Notes: a model not told the origin generated them from the sequence alone. Counted from the stretch's first letter, positions 36,131-46,583 are shown. The stretch is DNA of 64,000 nt from Burkholderiaceae bacterium (GCA_027493945.1 JAOSJU010000001.1:1550001-1614000); one strand, 5' to 3'. A program made the numbers and translations.

Positions 36131-38253
36131 ACGCGAAGGACGCCCCGATCGGCAACGCCGCGCAGGCCGACGACCTGCTCGACGGCCTGGCGCAGCTGGC
36201 GCGCATCGCGGGGCGCCCGCTGTCGCCCACCGCGCTGCAGGTGCAGAGCACGCGCGGGCGCGACGGTGCGCTCAACCTCGACGCGCTGCGCGGCGCCCTG
36301 GCAGCGAGCGGGCTCGACTTCGCGCGCGGCGAGGCGCCGCTGGCGCAACTCGGGCGCGAGGGGCTCCCCGCGCTGGTGGCGCTCGACGACGGCCGGCACC
36401 GGCTCGTGGAAGAGCCTGCCGAACTGCGCTCGGCCGGTCTCGAGCAGGCTTACGCGGGGCACTTCTACCGCGTGACGCCGCGGCCCGGCCCCGACATGCG
36501 CTCGGAGATCCCGGCGCGACGCAACGCGCGGGCGTGGTTCTGGCGCGTGCTGTGGGGACTGCGCGGCTACTACGTCCACGTCGCGCTGGCCACGCTGCTG
36601 GTCAACGTGCTGTCGATCGCGGTCTCGCTGTACGTGATGAACGTCTACGACCGCGTCGTGCCCAATCGCACCTACGAGACGCTGTGGGTGCTGACGATCG
36701 GCACGACCGGCGCGCTGGCGTTCGACTTCGTCGCGCGCACGCTGCGCGCATGGCTGGCCGACACCGCCGGCAAGCGCGCCGACCTCGAGATCAGCGCGGG
36801 CCTGTTCCGGCGCCTGCTCGGCATCCAGCTGATCCAGAAGCCCGCGTCGTCGGGAGCGTTCGTCAGCAACCTGCGCGACTTCGAGGCGATCCGCGAGGTG
36901 CTCACGTCGGCCACGCTGACGGCACTGGTCGACCTGCCGTTCTTCCTGCTGTTCGTGGCGGTGATCGCGGCGATCGCCGCGCCGCTGGCGATCGTGCCGC
37001 TGGTGGCGATCGTCGCCGTGGTGATCGTCGGCGCGCTGGTGCAGGCGCCGCTCGCGCGCAGCATCCGAGACTCGATGAAGGAGAGCTCGCAGCGCCAGGG
37101 GCTGGCGGTCGAGACCGTCGAGGGGCTCGAGACGCTCAAGGTCAACAACGCGCAGGCGCACGCACAGCAGCGCTGGGAGTGGTACACCGAGACCGTGGCG
37201 CTGGCGTCGATGAAGTCGCGCAACCTGTCGAACCTCGTGATCAACGCGACGTCCACGCTGCAGCAACTCGCCACCGTGGCCACGGTCGTGATCGGCGTCT
37301 ACCTGATCCACGACGGGCGCCTCTCGATGGGCGGGCTGATCGGCGCGGTGATCCTGTGCGGGCGCGCGATCGCGCCGCTCGGGCAGGTGGCGGGTCTGGC
37401 GGTGCGGCTGCAGCAGGCCCGCACCGCCTTCGACGGCCTGCAGGCGCTGATCGACAAGACCAGCGAGCGCGACCCCGAGCGCAGCTACCTGAGCCTGCAG
37501 TCGGTGCGCGGCGACATCGGCTTCTCGGGCGTGGACTTCAGCCACGACCCCCAGGGCAGCACGCTGTTTCGCGGGCTGAACCTGTCGATCCGCGCCGGCG
37601 AGCGCGTGGCGATTCTCGGGCGCACCGGCAGCGGCAAGTCGACGCTGCTGCGGCTCGCCGCGGGGCTGTACACGCCGAGCGCCGGCCTGGTGACACTGGA
37701 CGGCATCGACCTGCGGCAGATCGACCCCGCCGATCTGCGCGCCAGCGTCGGGCTGCTGCCGCAGGATGCGCGACTCTTCCTGGGATCCTTGCGCGAGAAC
37801 CTCGACATGGGGCGCGCGGACCGCTCGCGCGACGACGCGCGGCTGCTCGAGGTGCTGCGCCAGTTCGGCCTCGACCGGTTCATCGCGCAGCACCCGCGCG
37901 GCATCGACATGCCGCTCGGCGAGGACGGCCTCGGGCTGTCGGGCGGGCAAAAGCGCCTCGTGTCCCTCGCCCGCATGGCGCTGCGCGACCCGGCAGTCGC
38001 GCTGCTCGACGAACCCACCAGCGGCCTCGATCCGGGCACCGAGCAGCAGATCCTGCGATCGATCGCGCAGTGGGCGCGCAGCGGCCGCGAGCGCACGCTC
38101 GTCGTCGTCACGCACCGCCCGCAGGTCCTGGAGATCGTCGACCGCATCGTCGTCGTCGAGCAGGGCCGCATCATCGTCGACGGCCCGCGCGCCCGCGTGG
38201 TGGAGCAATTGCAGAAGGGCATCACGGTGCCGGCAGCGGAGGCGCAGTCGTGA
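36127..38253 (+). CDS. Type I secretion ABC transporter, permease/ATPase (LapB/HlyB type)
   Basis: 708 residues. The N-terminal C39-like domain (residues 1-120) lacks a catalytic Cys, as in HlyB and LapB, so it binds rather than cuts its substrate. Membrane domain with LLVNVLSIAVSLYVMNVYDR VVPN at about 160-180. ATPase: Walker A ILGRTGSGKSTLLRLA, Q-loop VGLLPQDARLFLGSLRENLD, signature LSGGQKRLVSLARMAL, Walker B VALLDEPTSGLDPGTE. It powers export of the adhesins across the inner membrane. Coupled by 4-base overlaps to the TolC gene before and the HlyD gene after. Confidence 0.94.
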   Translation: MNAKDAPIGNAAQADDLLDGLAQLARIAGRPLSPTALQVQSTRGRDGALNLDALRGALAASGLDFARGEAPLAQLGREGLPALVALDDGRHRLVEEPAELRSAGLEQAYAGHFYRVTPRPGPDMRSEIPARRNARAWFWRVLWGLRGYYVHVALATLLVNVLSIAVSLYVMNVYDRVVPNRTYETLWVLTIGTTGALAFDFVARTLRAWLADTAGKRADLEISAGLFRRLLGIQLIQKPASSGAFVSNLRDFEAIREVLTSATLTALVDLPFFLLFVAVIAAIAAPLAIVPLVAIVAVVIVGALVQAPLARSIRDSMKESSQRQGLAVETVEGLETLKVNNAQAHAQQRWEWYTETVALASMKSRNLSNLVINATSTLQQLATVATVVIGVYLIHDGRLSMGGLIGAVILCGRAIAPLGQVAGLAVRLQQARTAFDGLQALIDKTSERDPERSYLSLQSVRGDIGFSGVDFSHDPQGSTLFRGLNLSIRAGERVAILGRTGSGKSTLLRLAAGLYTPSAGLVTLDGIDLRQIDPADLRASVGLLPQDARLFLGSLRENLDMGRADRSRDDARLLEVLRQFGLDRFIAQHPRGIDMPLGEDGLGLSGGQKRLVSLARMALRDPAVALLDEPTSGLDPGTEQQILRSIAQWARSGRERTLVVVTHRPQVLEIVDRIVVVEQGRIIVDGPRARVVEQLQKGITVPAAEAQS

Positions 38254-39443
38254 GCCGCAGCGCACTGAAGGGCCGCGAGCGCCCGTGGCTGGCATTCACC
38301 TCGATCGCGCTGATGTGCGCGGTCGTCGGGAGTTTCCTGTGGTGGGCCTCGGCCTCCGAGCTCGAGGAGGTCACCCGCGGCCAGGGCCGCGTCGTGCCGT
38401 CGAGCAAGGAGCAGGTGATCCAGAGCCTGGACCCCGGCGTGCTCACCGAGATGCGGGTGCGCGAGGGCGACGCGGTCGAGAAAGACCAGCTGCTGCTGCG
38501 CATCGACGACACCCGCGCGACCGCGCTGCTGCGCGAACTGCAGGCCAAGACCCATGCGCTGGCGGCTTCGGCGGCGCGCGCCCGCGCCGAAGCCTACGGC
38601 GGCAGGCTCGAGTTCCCGGCCGAGGTACGCGCGTTCCCCGAGCTGATCCGGCGCGAGACCGAGGCCTTCAACGCCCGGCGTCGCGCGCTCGACGACAGTG
38701 TCGCAGCGCTGCGCAACGGCATGGTGCTGCTCGACCGCGAGATCGAGATCACCGAGCCGATGGTCGGACGCGGCCTGGTCTCCGAGGTGGAGCTGCTGCG
38801 CCTGAAGCGCCAGCGCAACGACCTGGCGCTGCAGATGGCCGACCGGCAGAACAAGTTCCGTACCGACGCCGCGACCGACCTGATCAAGTTCGAGGCCGAA
38901 CTCGCGCAGGCGCGCGAGAGCCTGGTGGCGCGCGCGGACGCCGCGCAGCGCACCGAGATCCGCTCGCCGATGAAAGGCACCGTCAAGAGCATCGCGGTGA
39001 CCACGATCGGCGGCGTGGTGCAGGCCGGCCAGGAGATCATGGCCATCGTGCCCACCGAGGACACGCTGGTGATCGAGGCCTACGTGCGACCGGCCGACGT
39101 GGCGTTCATCCACCCGGGGCAGAAGGCGGTGGTCAAGATCAGCGCCTACGACTACGCGATCTACGGCGGGCTCGAAGGCACCGTGGAGAACATCAGTCCG
39201 GACACGTTGCGGGACGAGCGCCGGATGGCCACGCCGGTCGCCGACGTGGCCGACGAGGCGAACTCGTATTACCGGGTGCGCGTGCGCACGAAGACCAACT
39301 CGCTGACCACGCCCGCCGGACAACTCCTGCCGATCATTCCGGGGATGACCGCCACCGTGGAAATGCTCACCGGCCGCAAGACCGTGCTGCAGTACCTGGT
39401 CAAGCCGCTGAACCGGGCGAGCGAGGCGCTGCGGGAACGATAG
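38250..39443 (+). CDS. HlyD-family membrane fusion protein of a type I secretion system
   Basis: 397 residues from the GTG at 38250, which overlaps the ABC stop (GTGA). One N-terminal membrane helix (IALMCAVVGSFLWWA), the lipoyl-like half motif GRVVPSSKEQVIQSLDPGVL, TEMRVREGDAVEKDQLLLRI, a long coiled coil (residues of about 95-235), the second half RSPMKGTVKSIAVTTIGGVV, QAGQEIMAIVP, and the C-terminal beta domain ending LVKPLNRASEALRER. It bridges the ABC transporter and the TolC-like channel. Confidence 0.93.
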   Translation: MSRSALKGRERPWLAFTSIALMCAVVGSFLWWASASELEEVTRGQGRVVPSSKEQVIQSLDPGVLTEMRVREGDAVEKDQLLLRIDDTRATALLRELQAKTHALAASAARARAEAYGGRLEFPAEVRAFPELIRRETEAFNARRRALDDSVAALRNGMVLLDREIEITEPMVGRGLVSEVELLRLKRQRNDLALQMADRQNKFRTDAATDLIKFEAELAQARESLVARADAAQRTEIRSPMKGTVKSIAVTTIGGVVQAGQEIMAIVPTEDTLVIEAYVRPADVAFIHPGQKAVVKISAYDYAIYGGLEGTVENISPDTLRDERRMATPVADVADEANSYYRVRVRTKTNSLTTPAGQLLPIIPGMTATVEMLTGRKTVLQYLVKPLNRASEALRER

Positions 39444-39550
39444 AAGACGGCGATTTGCTGGTATGCGTCATGGAAACGCGGCTGCACGACCACTGGACTC
39501 TGCGTGCACCGCCTGAACGCCGAGACCTGATCGCTTGGAGGCCGCGGCGA

Positions 39551-39994
39551 TCAAGGACGTCTTGATGGCCCGGCGCCGTTCCGCATCGGAATCCCGTTCT
39601 CGAGCAGGAACGCGCATATCTGGCAGATCAGGCGAGCACGGCTGTATACGAGTTGATCGCGTACGCGGTGCAGTGCCTGCATGTCGATCTGTTCGCTGTG
39701 CCTGATCTGCACGAATCGCATGGCTGGGCGTCGAGCGTGTTGTTCTTGTTCGACTTCAGGCAGGGTCTCACGAACTTCGCGGGGATGATGCGGACGACAT
39801 GGCCCAAGGCAGTGAACTGGCGTGCGAGCCATTGAGATCCAGGGCAGGCTTCCATCCCGATGAGCGCCGCGGGCGCGTTCGCGAAGGATGCGAAGATCGT
39901 GCTGCGGGGGAACTTTGTACGCTGAATCGGCTTGCCCTTGGCGTCAGTTCCGACCACATGGGTAGGCGGTCTTGCCGATGTCGATTCCGTACAT
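39551..39994 (-). mobile_element. Relic of an IS110-family transposase (N-terminal half)
   Basis: Minus strand in three frames: MYGIDIGKTAY (from 39994), then HVVGTDAKGKPIQRTKFPRS, LIGMEACPGSQWLARQFTAL and GHVVRIIPAKFVRPCLKSNK NNTLDAQ, then AMRFVQIRHSEQIDMQALHR VRDQLVYSRARLICQI. This is the N-terminal DEDD domain of IS110-type transposases, with several frame breaks. The C-terminal Ser-containing domain is missing. The rest of the 39444-40133 gap shows nothing recognisable. Confidence 0.8.
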
Positions 39995-40133
39995 AACGGC
40001 ATTCCGCCGATGAGTTCGCGTGGTTCGTCTCCTGGGTTGGGTCCGGACAGTGTCCTCCGGTATAGGGACGGGGCGGACCATGCCATTGGCTCAGACCCGT
40101 TCTACTGGCCCAAACGGTCGGCCATCGGTCGAT

Positions 40134-41615
40134 TCACACGGCAACAGCCTGCCTCACCGCCCGCTCCCAGGCGCTCATTAGCGCCTTCGCGCGATCGCGG
40201 CTCATCATAGGCTCGAAGCGGCGCTCGACCTGCCACTGTCGCGCCAGATCGTCGGTGCTGCGATACACGCCGCAGCTCAGCCCGGCCAGGTACGCCGCGC
40301 CGAGCGCCGTGGTTTCGACGATTTTCGGCCGTACCACCGCAATGCCGAGCAGGTCGGCCTGGATCTGCATCAGCAGATCGTTGGCGGCCGCGCCACCGTC
40401 CACGCGCAGCTCGCGGATTGGCGCTTGGGCGTCAAGTTTCATCGCTTCGAGCAGCGCGGCGCTCTGGAACGCGATCGACTCGAGCGCTGCGCGAGCGATG
40501 TGCGCAATGGTGGTGCCGCGAGTGAGACCCGTAACGATACCGCGCGCGTCAGGCTGCCAGTACGGCGCGCCCAGCCCGGTGAATGCCGGCACGAACACCA
40601 CGCCGCCGGAATCCGGCACCGACGCCGCGAGTGCCTCGACGTCGGACGAGTGCTCGATTGCGTGCAGGCCGTCGCGCAGCCACTGTACGACCGCGCCGGC
40701 AACGAACACACTACCTTCGAGCGCGTACTGCTTCGCTTCACCGGGTTGTGCGGCTGCGGTCGCGAGCAGGCCGTTGCGCGATGGTTTGAACCGCCCACCA
40801 GTGTGCATGAGCATGAAGCAGCCGGTGCCGTAGGTGTTCTTGGCCATGCCGGCCTCGAAGCAACCCCGGCCGAAGAGCGCCGCCTGCTGGTCGCCAGCAA
40901 TGCCGCCGATCGGCACTGGCGCGCCCAGCAACGCGGCATCCGTGTCGCCAAAGCGGTAGCACGACGGCAGCACCTCGGGCAGCAGCGACGCGGGCACGTC
41001 GAGCGCGGCGAGCAGCTCGTCGTCCCAGCGTGCTCGACGAATGTCGTAGAGCATCGTGCGCGAAGCGTTGGTGACGTCTGTGACGTGCAGGCGCCCGCCG
41101 GTGAGCTGCCACGCCAGCCAGCTGTCGATCGTACCGAAGGCGAGCTCACCGCGCCGTGCAGCCTCGCGCGCGCCGGGCACGTGGTCGAGCAGCCAGTGGA
41201 TCTTGGTGGCCGAGAAATAGGCGTCGATGACGAGGCCGGTTCGTTCGGCGACGACCTCGGCCAGCCCCGCACCACGCAGTTGCCGGCAGATGGGCTCGGT
41301 GCGCCGGTCCTGCCAGACGATCGCGTTGTGGATCGGCCGACCGGTGGAGCGCTCCCAGATCACGGTGGTTTCGCGCTGATTGGTGATGCCGATGCCGGCA
41401 ATCGAGCGCGCGTCTAGCCCGGCGCCTGCGAGTGCCTCGCGCGCGGTGGCGAGCTGCGTCCGCCAGATCTCGAGCGGGTCGTGCTCGACCCAGGCGGGCT
41501 TCGGGAAGATCTGCCGGAACTCGCGCTGCGCCATCGACACGATACGGCCCGCGGCATCGAACACGATGCTTCGCGAGCTCGAGGTACCCTGATCGAGCGC
41601 CAGCAGGTACGGCAT
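40134..41615 (-). CDS. glpK: Glycerol kinase
   Basis: 493 residues, the usual length. FGGY kinase motifs: [20 protein letters not shown] at the N-terminus, [105 protein letters not shown] and [20 protein letters not shown]. It phosphorylates glycerol to glycerol-3-phosphate in the cytoplasm. No glycerol facilitator or glpD gene is adjacent. It begins five bases after the repaired end of the lipoprotein gene. Confidence 0.96.
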   Translation of the reverse strand: MPYLLALDQGTSSSRSIVFDAAGRIVSMAQREFRQIFPKPAWVEHDPLEIWRTQLATAREALAGAGLDARSIAGIGITNQRETTVIWERSTGRPIHNAIVWQDRRTEPICRQLRGAGLAEVVAERTGLVIDAYFSATKIHWLLDHVPGAREAARRGELAFGTIDSWLAWQLTGGRLHVTDVTNASRTMLYDIRRARWDDELLAALDVPASLLPEVLPSCYRFGDTDAALLGAPVPIGGIAGDQQAALFGRGCFEAGMAKNTYGTGCFMLMHTGGRFKPSRNGLLATAAAQPGEAKQYALEGSVFVAGAVVQWLRDGLHAIEHSSDVEALAASVPDSGGVVFVPAFTGLGAPYWQPDARGIVTGLTRGTTIAHIARAALESIAFQSAALLEAMKLDAQAPIRELRVDGGAAANDLLMQIQADLLGIAVVRPKIVETTALGAAYLAGLSCGVYRSTDDLARQWQVERRFEPMMSRDRAKALMSAWERAVRQAVAV

Positions 41616-41619
41616 TCCT

Positions 41620-42724
41620 CTACTTCGGCAAACCGATCAACGGAGGGGGGATCCGCGCGAATCTGGGCCTCGCTCAGGTTCGTCCATCCGAAGAGCTGCC
41701 ACTCCCGGGTGACGTACTTGAGGCGACCGTACCCCATGCGGAGCACATTCTGCCCCTGCGCCTCGCGGGCGTCGACCGAAACCTCGCCCTCGAGCCAGTC
41801 TCCCGCACACGCCGAGAGGACGTGTGCGTCGTCGCGGTCGTCGGGGCCGTTCGGGTCGTCGAGGATCAGGCGTGAGAAGAACGCGGCGACAGCGCCCACG
41901 GCATTCACCGGAACCGGATTCGAACCCGACTCCGTGCGCCATAGGTGCCTGGCATAGCCTTCGCGCCCGACACCACGCATCGAAGCGCCCCCTCCATTGC
42001 CCGACTCGTCACGCCAGATATCCGGTCCGACCTTGTCCGGGCCTTCGGTCCCGTCGAGCGGAAGCATAGCGTTGTCGGGCTTCGCATTGTGCGAGCCCAG
42101 TACCCAGCTCCCGTCACTCAGCAACCACCACATCTGGATATCGCGTTGTTGAACCCGCGTGTTCGGCGCCTGGTTGCCGGTGTACGGCTCCGGGACGCGC
42201 CACGGATAACCTCTGCCGTTCGCGTGTCCTGTATCGGCCATCGTGTGCGTCCGGGGGGTCGCGTACGCCCAGCCCGATGACCGCGGCGTCGCCTCCGGCC
42301 AACCGGTAACCGAACCCCAGTCCGGCGTGCTCTCCAGTACCGCCGAAGGACCATCGTGAAACAGCCGCATGTCATCGACAAGGGTGTCGACCCAGTCGGC
42401 GCTCGCCGCGACCGAAGGCGTCGCTTCCGGCTTGGTGGGCACTGCGGCAGGAGTGGGTATGACGTTCGAATCGACGACCTTGGCCGGTACGACGCCTGCG
42501 GTGGGTATCACGTTCGTATTGACGACATTGCTGGGCAGCGCGCCGGCGGACGACATCAGGGAATCCGACCCCGCGGCTACAGTGCCATCGGACCCGCCGC
42601 AGGCCGACAGGGCAAGCACCATCAGGCCGGCAGACAACGGCCCGAGGCCTCTGCGCGCCCGCGGGAGATGCAGCCGCGGGCCACCCGAAGGGGCACGGCA
42701 GAGCCCATGTCGATGTCCGAGCAT
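41620..42724 (-). pseudogene. Lipoprotein of unknown function, frameshift at the 3' end
   Basis: About 367 residues if repaired. Long N-terminal signal with lipobox LALSAC and then GGSDGT, so probably lipid-anchored. A short imperfect repeat follows (VVNTNVIPT, VVDSNVIPT). The body has no family I recognise. It is rich in Trp, Gly and Asp, with WVDTLVDDMRLFHDGPSA, GYPWRVPEPYTGNQAP, MWWLLSDGSWVLGSHNAK and WLEGEVSVDAREAQGQNV. In the written frame it reads 200 bases into glpK. A one-base change in the C6 run (plus strand G6, 41645-41650) gives the natural end PPPLIGLPK and a stop at 41620. Possible extracellular carbohydrate-binding or hydrolase-like protein, but this is only a guess. Confidence 0.6.
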
Positions 42725-42797
42725 TACCTGAATCCCCGAGAGCGTGTGGACAGTCCGAGCGCCGTGACGAGTTGCATGGCCTCGCGCCGCCGAATGA

Positions 42798-42813
42798 CGT
42801 GATGAATATCACG
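42798..42813. promoter_or_regulatory. CRP/FNR-family binding-site-like palindrome
   Basis: CGTGAT-GAAT-ATCACG is a perfect inverted repeat that contains GTGA-N6-TCAC, the core of CRP-type sites, and TGAT-N4-ATCA, the core of FNR/Anr-type sites. It lies about 75 bases upstream of the lipoprotein start (42724) in the 280-base gap to the divergent aldehyde dehydrogenase gene, so it could control either. The rest of 42725-43006 shows nothing else clear. Confidence 0.5.
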
Positions 42814-43006
42814 GAAGCTGCGTGAACCACCCGGTTCGCGCCCGACATCGCCGACACGCGGTCGAGCCGGCCGGACGAATGCTCACGGTCGGCAGGCCCG
42901 ACCGCCCGCGTGGCGCGTCGACGACGGCGCGAATTGGAGGGCGCCCTCGACGTCTCCGAAGCTATGCTTCGTCCGCAGACAGGCCTCGAGCCGACTGGAA
43001 CCTCGC

Positions 43007-44425
43007 ATGAACCCGAACGACGGACTGCTCCACATCGAAATGCTGCTGGGGGCGCAGCGCGACGCGCACCGGCTCGCTCCCTTCCCGGAGTGGAACGTGC
43101 GCCGCGATCGTCTCGAACGGCTGCGCCGCCTGATCGCCGACAACGAAGCCGCGATCGAGGACGCGATCGACGCCGACTTCGGCGGTCGGCCGCGCATCGA
43201 GACGCAGGTGGCCGAGCTGTTTCCGTCGCTGGCCGAGATCCGCGCCGCGCTGCGCGGCGGCCGGCGCTGGATGAAGCCGCGGCGCGCCTGGGTGTCGAAG
43301 TGGTTCCTGCCCGCGCGCGCGTACGTGATGCCGCGCCCGGTCGGCGTGGTCGGCATCATCGTGCCGTGGAACTACCCGCTCTACCTGACGATCGGGCCGC
43401 TCGCCGGCGCACTGGCGGCGGGCAACCGCGCGATGATCAAGCCGTCCGAATACACGCCGGCGTTCTCGGCGCTGCTGCAGCGGCTGGTGGCGGGGTCGTT
43501 TTCCGCCGAGGAGATCGCGGTGGTCACCGGCGGCCCCGAAATGGCCGCGGCGTTTGCGGCCCTGCCCTTCGATCACCTGCTGTTCACCGGCTCGGGCGGG
43601 GTCGGCCGCAAGGTGATGGCGGCCGCGAGCGCGAACCTCACACCGGTCACGCTCGAGTTGGGCGGCAAGTCGCCGGCGGTAATCGCCCCCGGCTATTCCG
43701 TCGAGCGCGCGGCGGCCCGCATCATGGCCGGCAAGCTGCTGAACGCCGGCCAGACCTGCATTGCCCCCGACTACGTGCTGGTGCCACGACAGTCGCTGGC
43801 CGCGTTCGTCGATCGGGCGCGCTCTCGGGCGCAGGCGATGCACCCGGCCGGGCTCGCCGACCCCGACTATTGCAGCATCGTCGATGCGCGCCAGTACGAG
43901 CGGCTGCTCGGCTATCTCGACGACGCGACCGCCGGCGGCGTGCAGCCGGTCGAACTGTTCCGGGGCCCCGCCCGCGACGACGCGGCGCACCGGCTGGCTC
44001 CGGTCATCCTGGTCGATCCGCCGCACTCGCTGGTGGCGATGAAGAACGAAATCTTCGGCCCGATCCTCCCCGTGTTGCCCTACGACCGGCCCGAAGACGC
44101 GATCGCGTTCGTCAACGCAATGGCGCATCCGCTCGCGCTGTACTGGTTCGACGACGACCGCAGGCGCGCCGAGTGGGCGCTGAAGCAGACTCACGTGGGC
44201 GGCGCATGCATCAACGAGACGCTGCTGCACGTCGCGCAGGAGGAATTGCCGTTCGGTGGCGTGGGCCCGTCCGGAATGGGCCACTACCACGGCAGGTGGG
44301 GCTTCGACGCGATGAGCAAGCTCACGCCGGTGTTCAGGCAGTCGCGGCTGAACGGAATGGGGCTGTTCATGCCGCCGTACCGGCCGATCGCGCGCCGATT
44401 ACTCGGGCTGATGAAGCGCTTCTGA
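43007..44425 (+). CDS. Aldehyde dehydrogenase, coniferyl-aldehyde-dehydrogenase type
   Basis: 472 residues. NAD(P)-binding VGVVGIIVPWNYPLYLTIGP and LFTGSGGVGRKVMAAA, catalytic Glu in VTLELGGKSPAVIAP, catalytic Cys in LLNAGQTCIAPDYVLVP, and MKNEIFGPILPVLPY. The short length and the QTCIAPDY variant match the class 3-like group that includes coniferyl and fatty aldehyde dehydrogenases. It oxidises aldehydes to acids in the cytoplasm; the actual substrate is not known. It is transcribed alone and converges with ppk1. Confidence 0.9.
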   Translation: MNPNDGLLHIEMLLGAQRDAHRLAPFPEWNVRRDRLERLRRLIADNEAAIEDAIDADFGGRPRIETQVAELFPSLAEIRAALRGGRRWMKPRRAWVSKWFLPARAYVMPRPVGVVGIIVPWNYPLYLTIGPLAGALAAGNRAMIKPSEYTPAFSALLQRLVAGSFSAEEIAVVTGGPEMAAAFAALPFDHLLFTGSGGVGRKVMAAASANLTPVTLELGGKSPAVIAPGYSVERAAARIMAGKLLNAGQTCIAPDYVLVPRQSLAAFVDRARSRAQAMHPAGLADPDYCSIVDARQYERLLGYLDDATAGGVQPVELFRGPARDDAAHRLAPVILVDPPHSLVAMKNEIFGPILPVLPYDRPEDAIAFVNAMAHPLALYWFDDDRRRAEWALKQTHVGGACINETLLHVAQEELPFGGVGPSGMGHYHGRWGFDAMSKLTPVFRQSRLNGMGLFMPPYRPIARRLLGLMKRF

Positions 44426-44446
44426 ACGCGGCCGAGGGGCCGCGGT

Positions 44447-46583
44447 TCACGCGGGGTTCGACCCCGCGCCGGCGAGGCGCGCGAGCAGCGTCGCCTGCGC
44501 CGCGAACGCCTTGCCGCGGCGGCGCTTGCGCCGGTAACGGCCGTCGCCGTCCATCACCCACGCGTCGACGTTGTCGCGCAGGTACACGTCGATCGCCTCC
44601 TCGATCACCCGCTCCTTGAGCTTGCGTTCGCGCACCGGAAACGCAATCTCGACGCGCCGGAACAGGTTGCGGTCCATCCAGTCGGCCGAAGACAGCCAGA
44701 CGTCCTTCTTCCCCCCGTTGTGGAAGTAGAACACGCGGCTGTGCTCGAGGAAGCGCCCGACGATCGAGCGCACCGCGATGTTTTCGGAGAGCCCCGGCAC
44801 GCCCGGCCGCAGCGCGCAGACGCCGCGCACGATCAGGTCGATCTTCACGCCCGCGGCGCTCGCTTCGTACAGCGCGTCGATCACCGAAGGCTCGAGCAAC
44901 GCATTGATCTTGGCCGCGAGATAGGCCTTCCTGCCGGCGCGGGCATGGGCGGCCTCGCGCCGGATCGACGCGAGCAGCATCTCGTGCAGGCTGAACGGCG
45001 CCTGCACCAGCATCCGCAGCGCGCCGCGCTGGCCGAGTCCGGTGAGCCTGCGGAACACCTCGTGAACGTCGGCGCAGATGTCCTCGTTCGCCGTGAACAG
45101 CCCGAAGTCCTCGTAGAGCCGCGCGGTGCGCGGGTGGTAGTTGCCGGTTCCGAGGTGGACGTAGCGGCGCAGCACCGTGGCGCCCTTCGCGGTCTCCCGG
45201 CGCAGCACCATCGCCATCTTCGCGTGCGTCTTGTGGCCGACGACACCGTAGACGACGTGCGCCCCTGCCTGCTCGAGCTTGGCCGCCCAGTCGATGTTGG
45301 TCTGTTCGTCGAAGCGCGCCATCAGCTCGACGACCACCGTCACTTCCTTGCCGGCGTGCGCGGCGTCGATCAGCGCCTGCATCAGTGCCGAATCGGCGCC
45401 GGTGCGATAGACGGTCTGCTTGATCGCGACCACACGCGGGTCGCGCGCCGCGCTGACCAGGAACTCCATCACCGGCGCGAACGACTCGTACGGATGGTGA
45501 ACCAGGATGTCGCGCTTGCGGATCGCGCCGAAGAGGTCTTTCTCCCTCAGCACCGCCGGCACCGAGGGCTCGAACGGCGGATACTTCAGCTCCGGCAAGT
45601 CGATCAGATCGATCATCTGCTGAAACCGCACCAAGGTTGACCGGACCGTCGACGCGAAAGCAATCCTGCTCCTCGAGGTCGAACTCGCGCAGCAGGCGTG
45701 CGACGAGCACGTCCGACGTCCCGGCCGACACCTCCAGGCGCACTTCGTCCCCGTACTGGCGCTGCACGAGTTCGCCCTGCAGCGCGGCGCGCAGGTCGGT
45801 GACCTCTTCGTCGTCGACGAACAGGTCGCTGTTGCGGGTGAGCCGGAACTGGTGCGCCGAGCGCACGACGAGGCCCGGAAACAGCCGGTCGACGAAACCC
45901 TCTACGATCGAGGCCAGCGACATCACGCCGTGCGGCGCGCCCGACACCTCGGGCGGCACACGCAGCATCCGCGGCAGCGCGCGCGGCGCCTGCACGACCG
46001 CGATGCCGGCCTTGCGCCCGAAGGCGTCGCGGCCCTGCAGTTCGACCAGGAAATTCAGGCTCTTGTTCAGGATGCGCGGGAACGGATGCGCCGGGTCGAG
46101 CGCGATCGGCGTGAGCAGCGGCTCGACCTCGTCCTCGAAGACCTTCAGCGCCCACTGCCGCTGCGCATCGGTCCAGTGCGCTGCCGCGTGCACCGTCACG
46201 CCGTGCGCGGCCAGCTGCGGCAGGATCGCGTGGTTCAGCAGTGCGTACTGGCGCGCAACCAGCCGCCGGGCCCGCTCGTGGATCGCCGCCAGGCTGCGCC
46301 GCAGCGCCGCGCCATCGCCGCGACCGGCGAGCAGCAGCTCCTCGAGCTCCGCTACGCGGATCTCGAACAGCTCGTCGAGGTTGCCGCTCACGATCGCGAG
46401 GAAACGCAGCCGCTCGAGCAGCGGCACCGAGTCGTCCTCGGCCTGCGCCAGCACGCGCTCGTTGAAGGCGAGGATGCCGAGTTCGCGATCGAGCAGCCGC
46501 GGCTGCGGTGGCTGCCTCGCGCCAGCGCGCGCGAGCCTGTCCTTGCTGCGTGACGTCCGGTTGACCTTGCGCGCGGCGCTCAT
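44447..46583 (-). pseudogene. ppk1: Polyphosphate kinase 1, one frameshift
   Basis: About 711 residues, normal for PPK1. N-terminal part: LLDRELGILAFNERVLAQAE, ERLRFLAIVSGNLDELFEIR and HPFPRILNKSLNFLVEL. C-terminal part: ILVHHPYESFAPVMEFLVSA, KQTVYRTGADSALMQALIDA, the phospho-accepting His region RRYVHLGTGNYHPRTARLYE and DFGLFTANEDICADV. The frame breaks near 45632-45638, between GPVNL and VRFQQMIDLIDLPELKYPPF; removing one base joins them cleanly. It makes polyphosphate from ATP. Divergent from ppx, which degrades it; the 102-base gap between them should hold both promoters. Confidence 0.93.

Noticed and set aside
36534..38249. Plus-strand frame upstream of the HlyD gene overlapping the ABC transporter
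   Set aside because: It is the out-of-frame extension of the HlyD reading frame. The GTG at 38250 with GTGA overlap is the natural start.
42369..42802. Plus-strand frames opposite the unknown lipoprotein signal region
   Set aside because: The minus strand has a lipobox and signal peptide; the plus frames are repetitive shadows.
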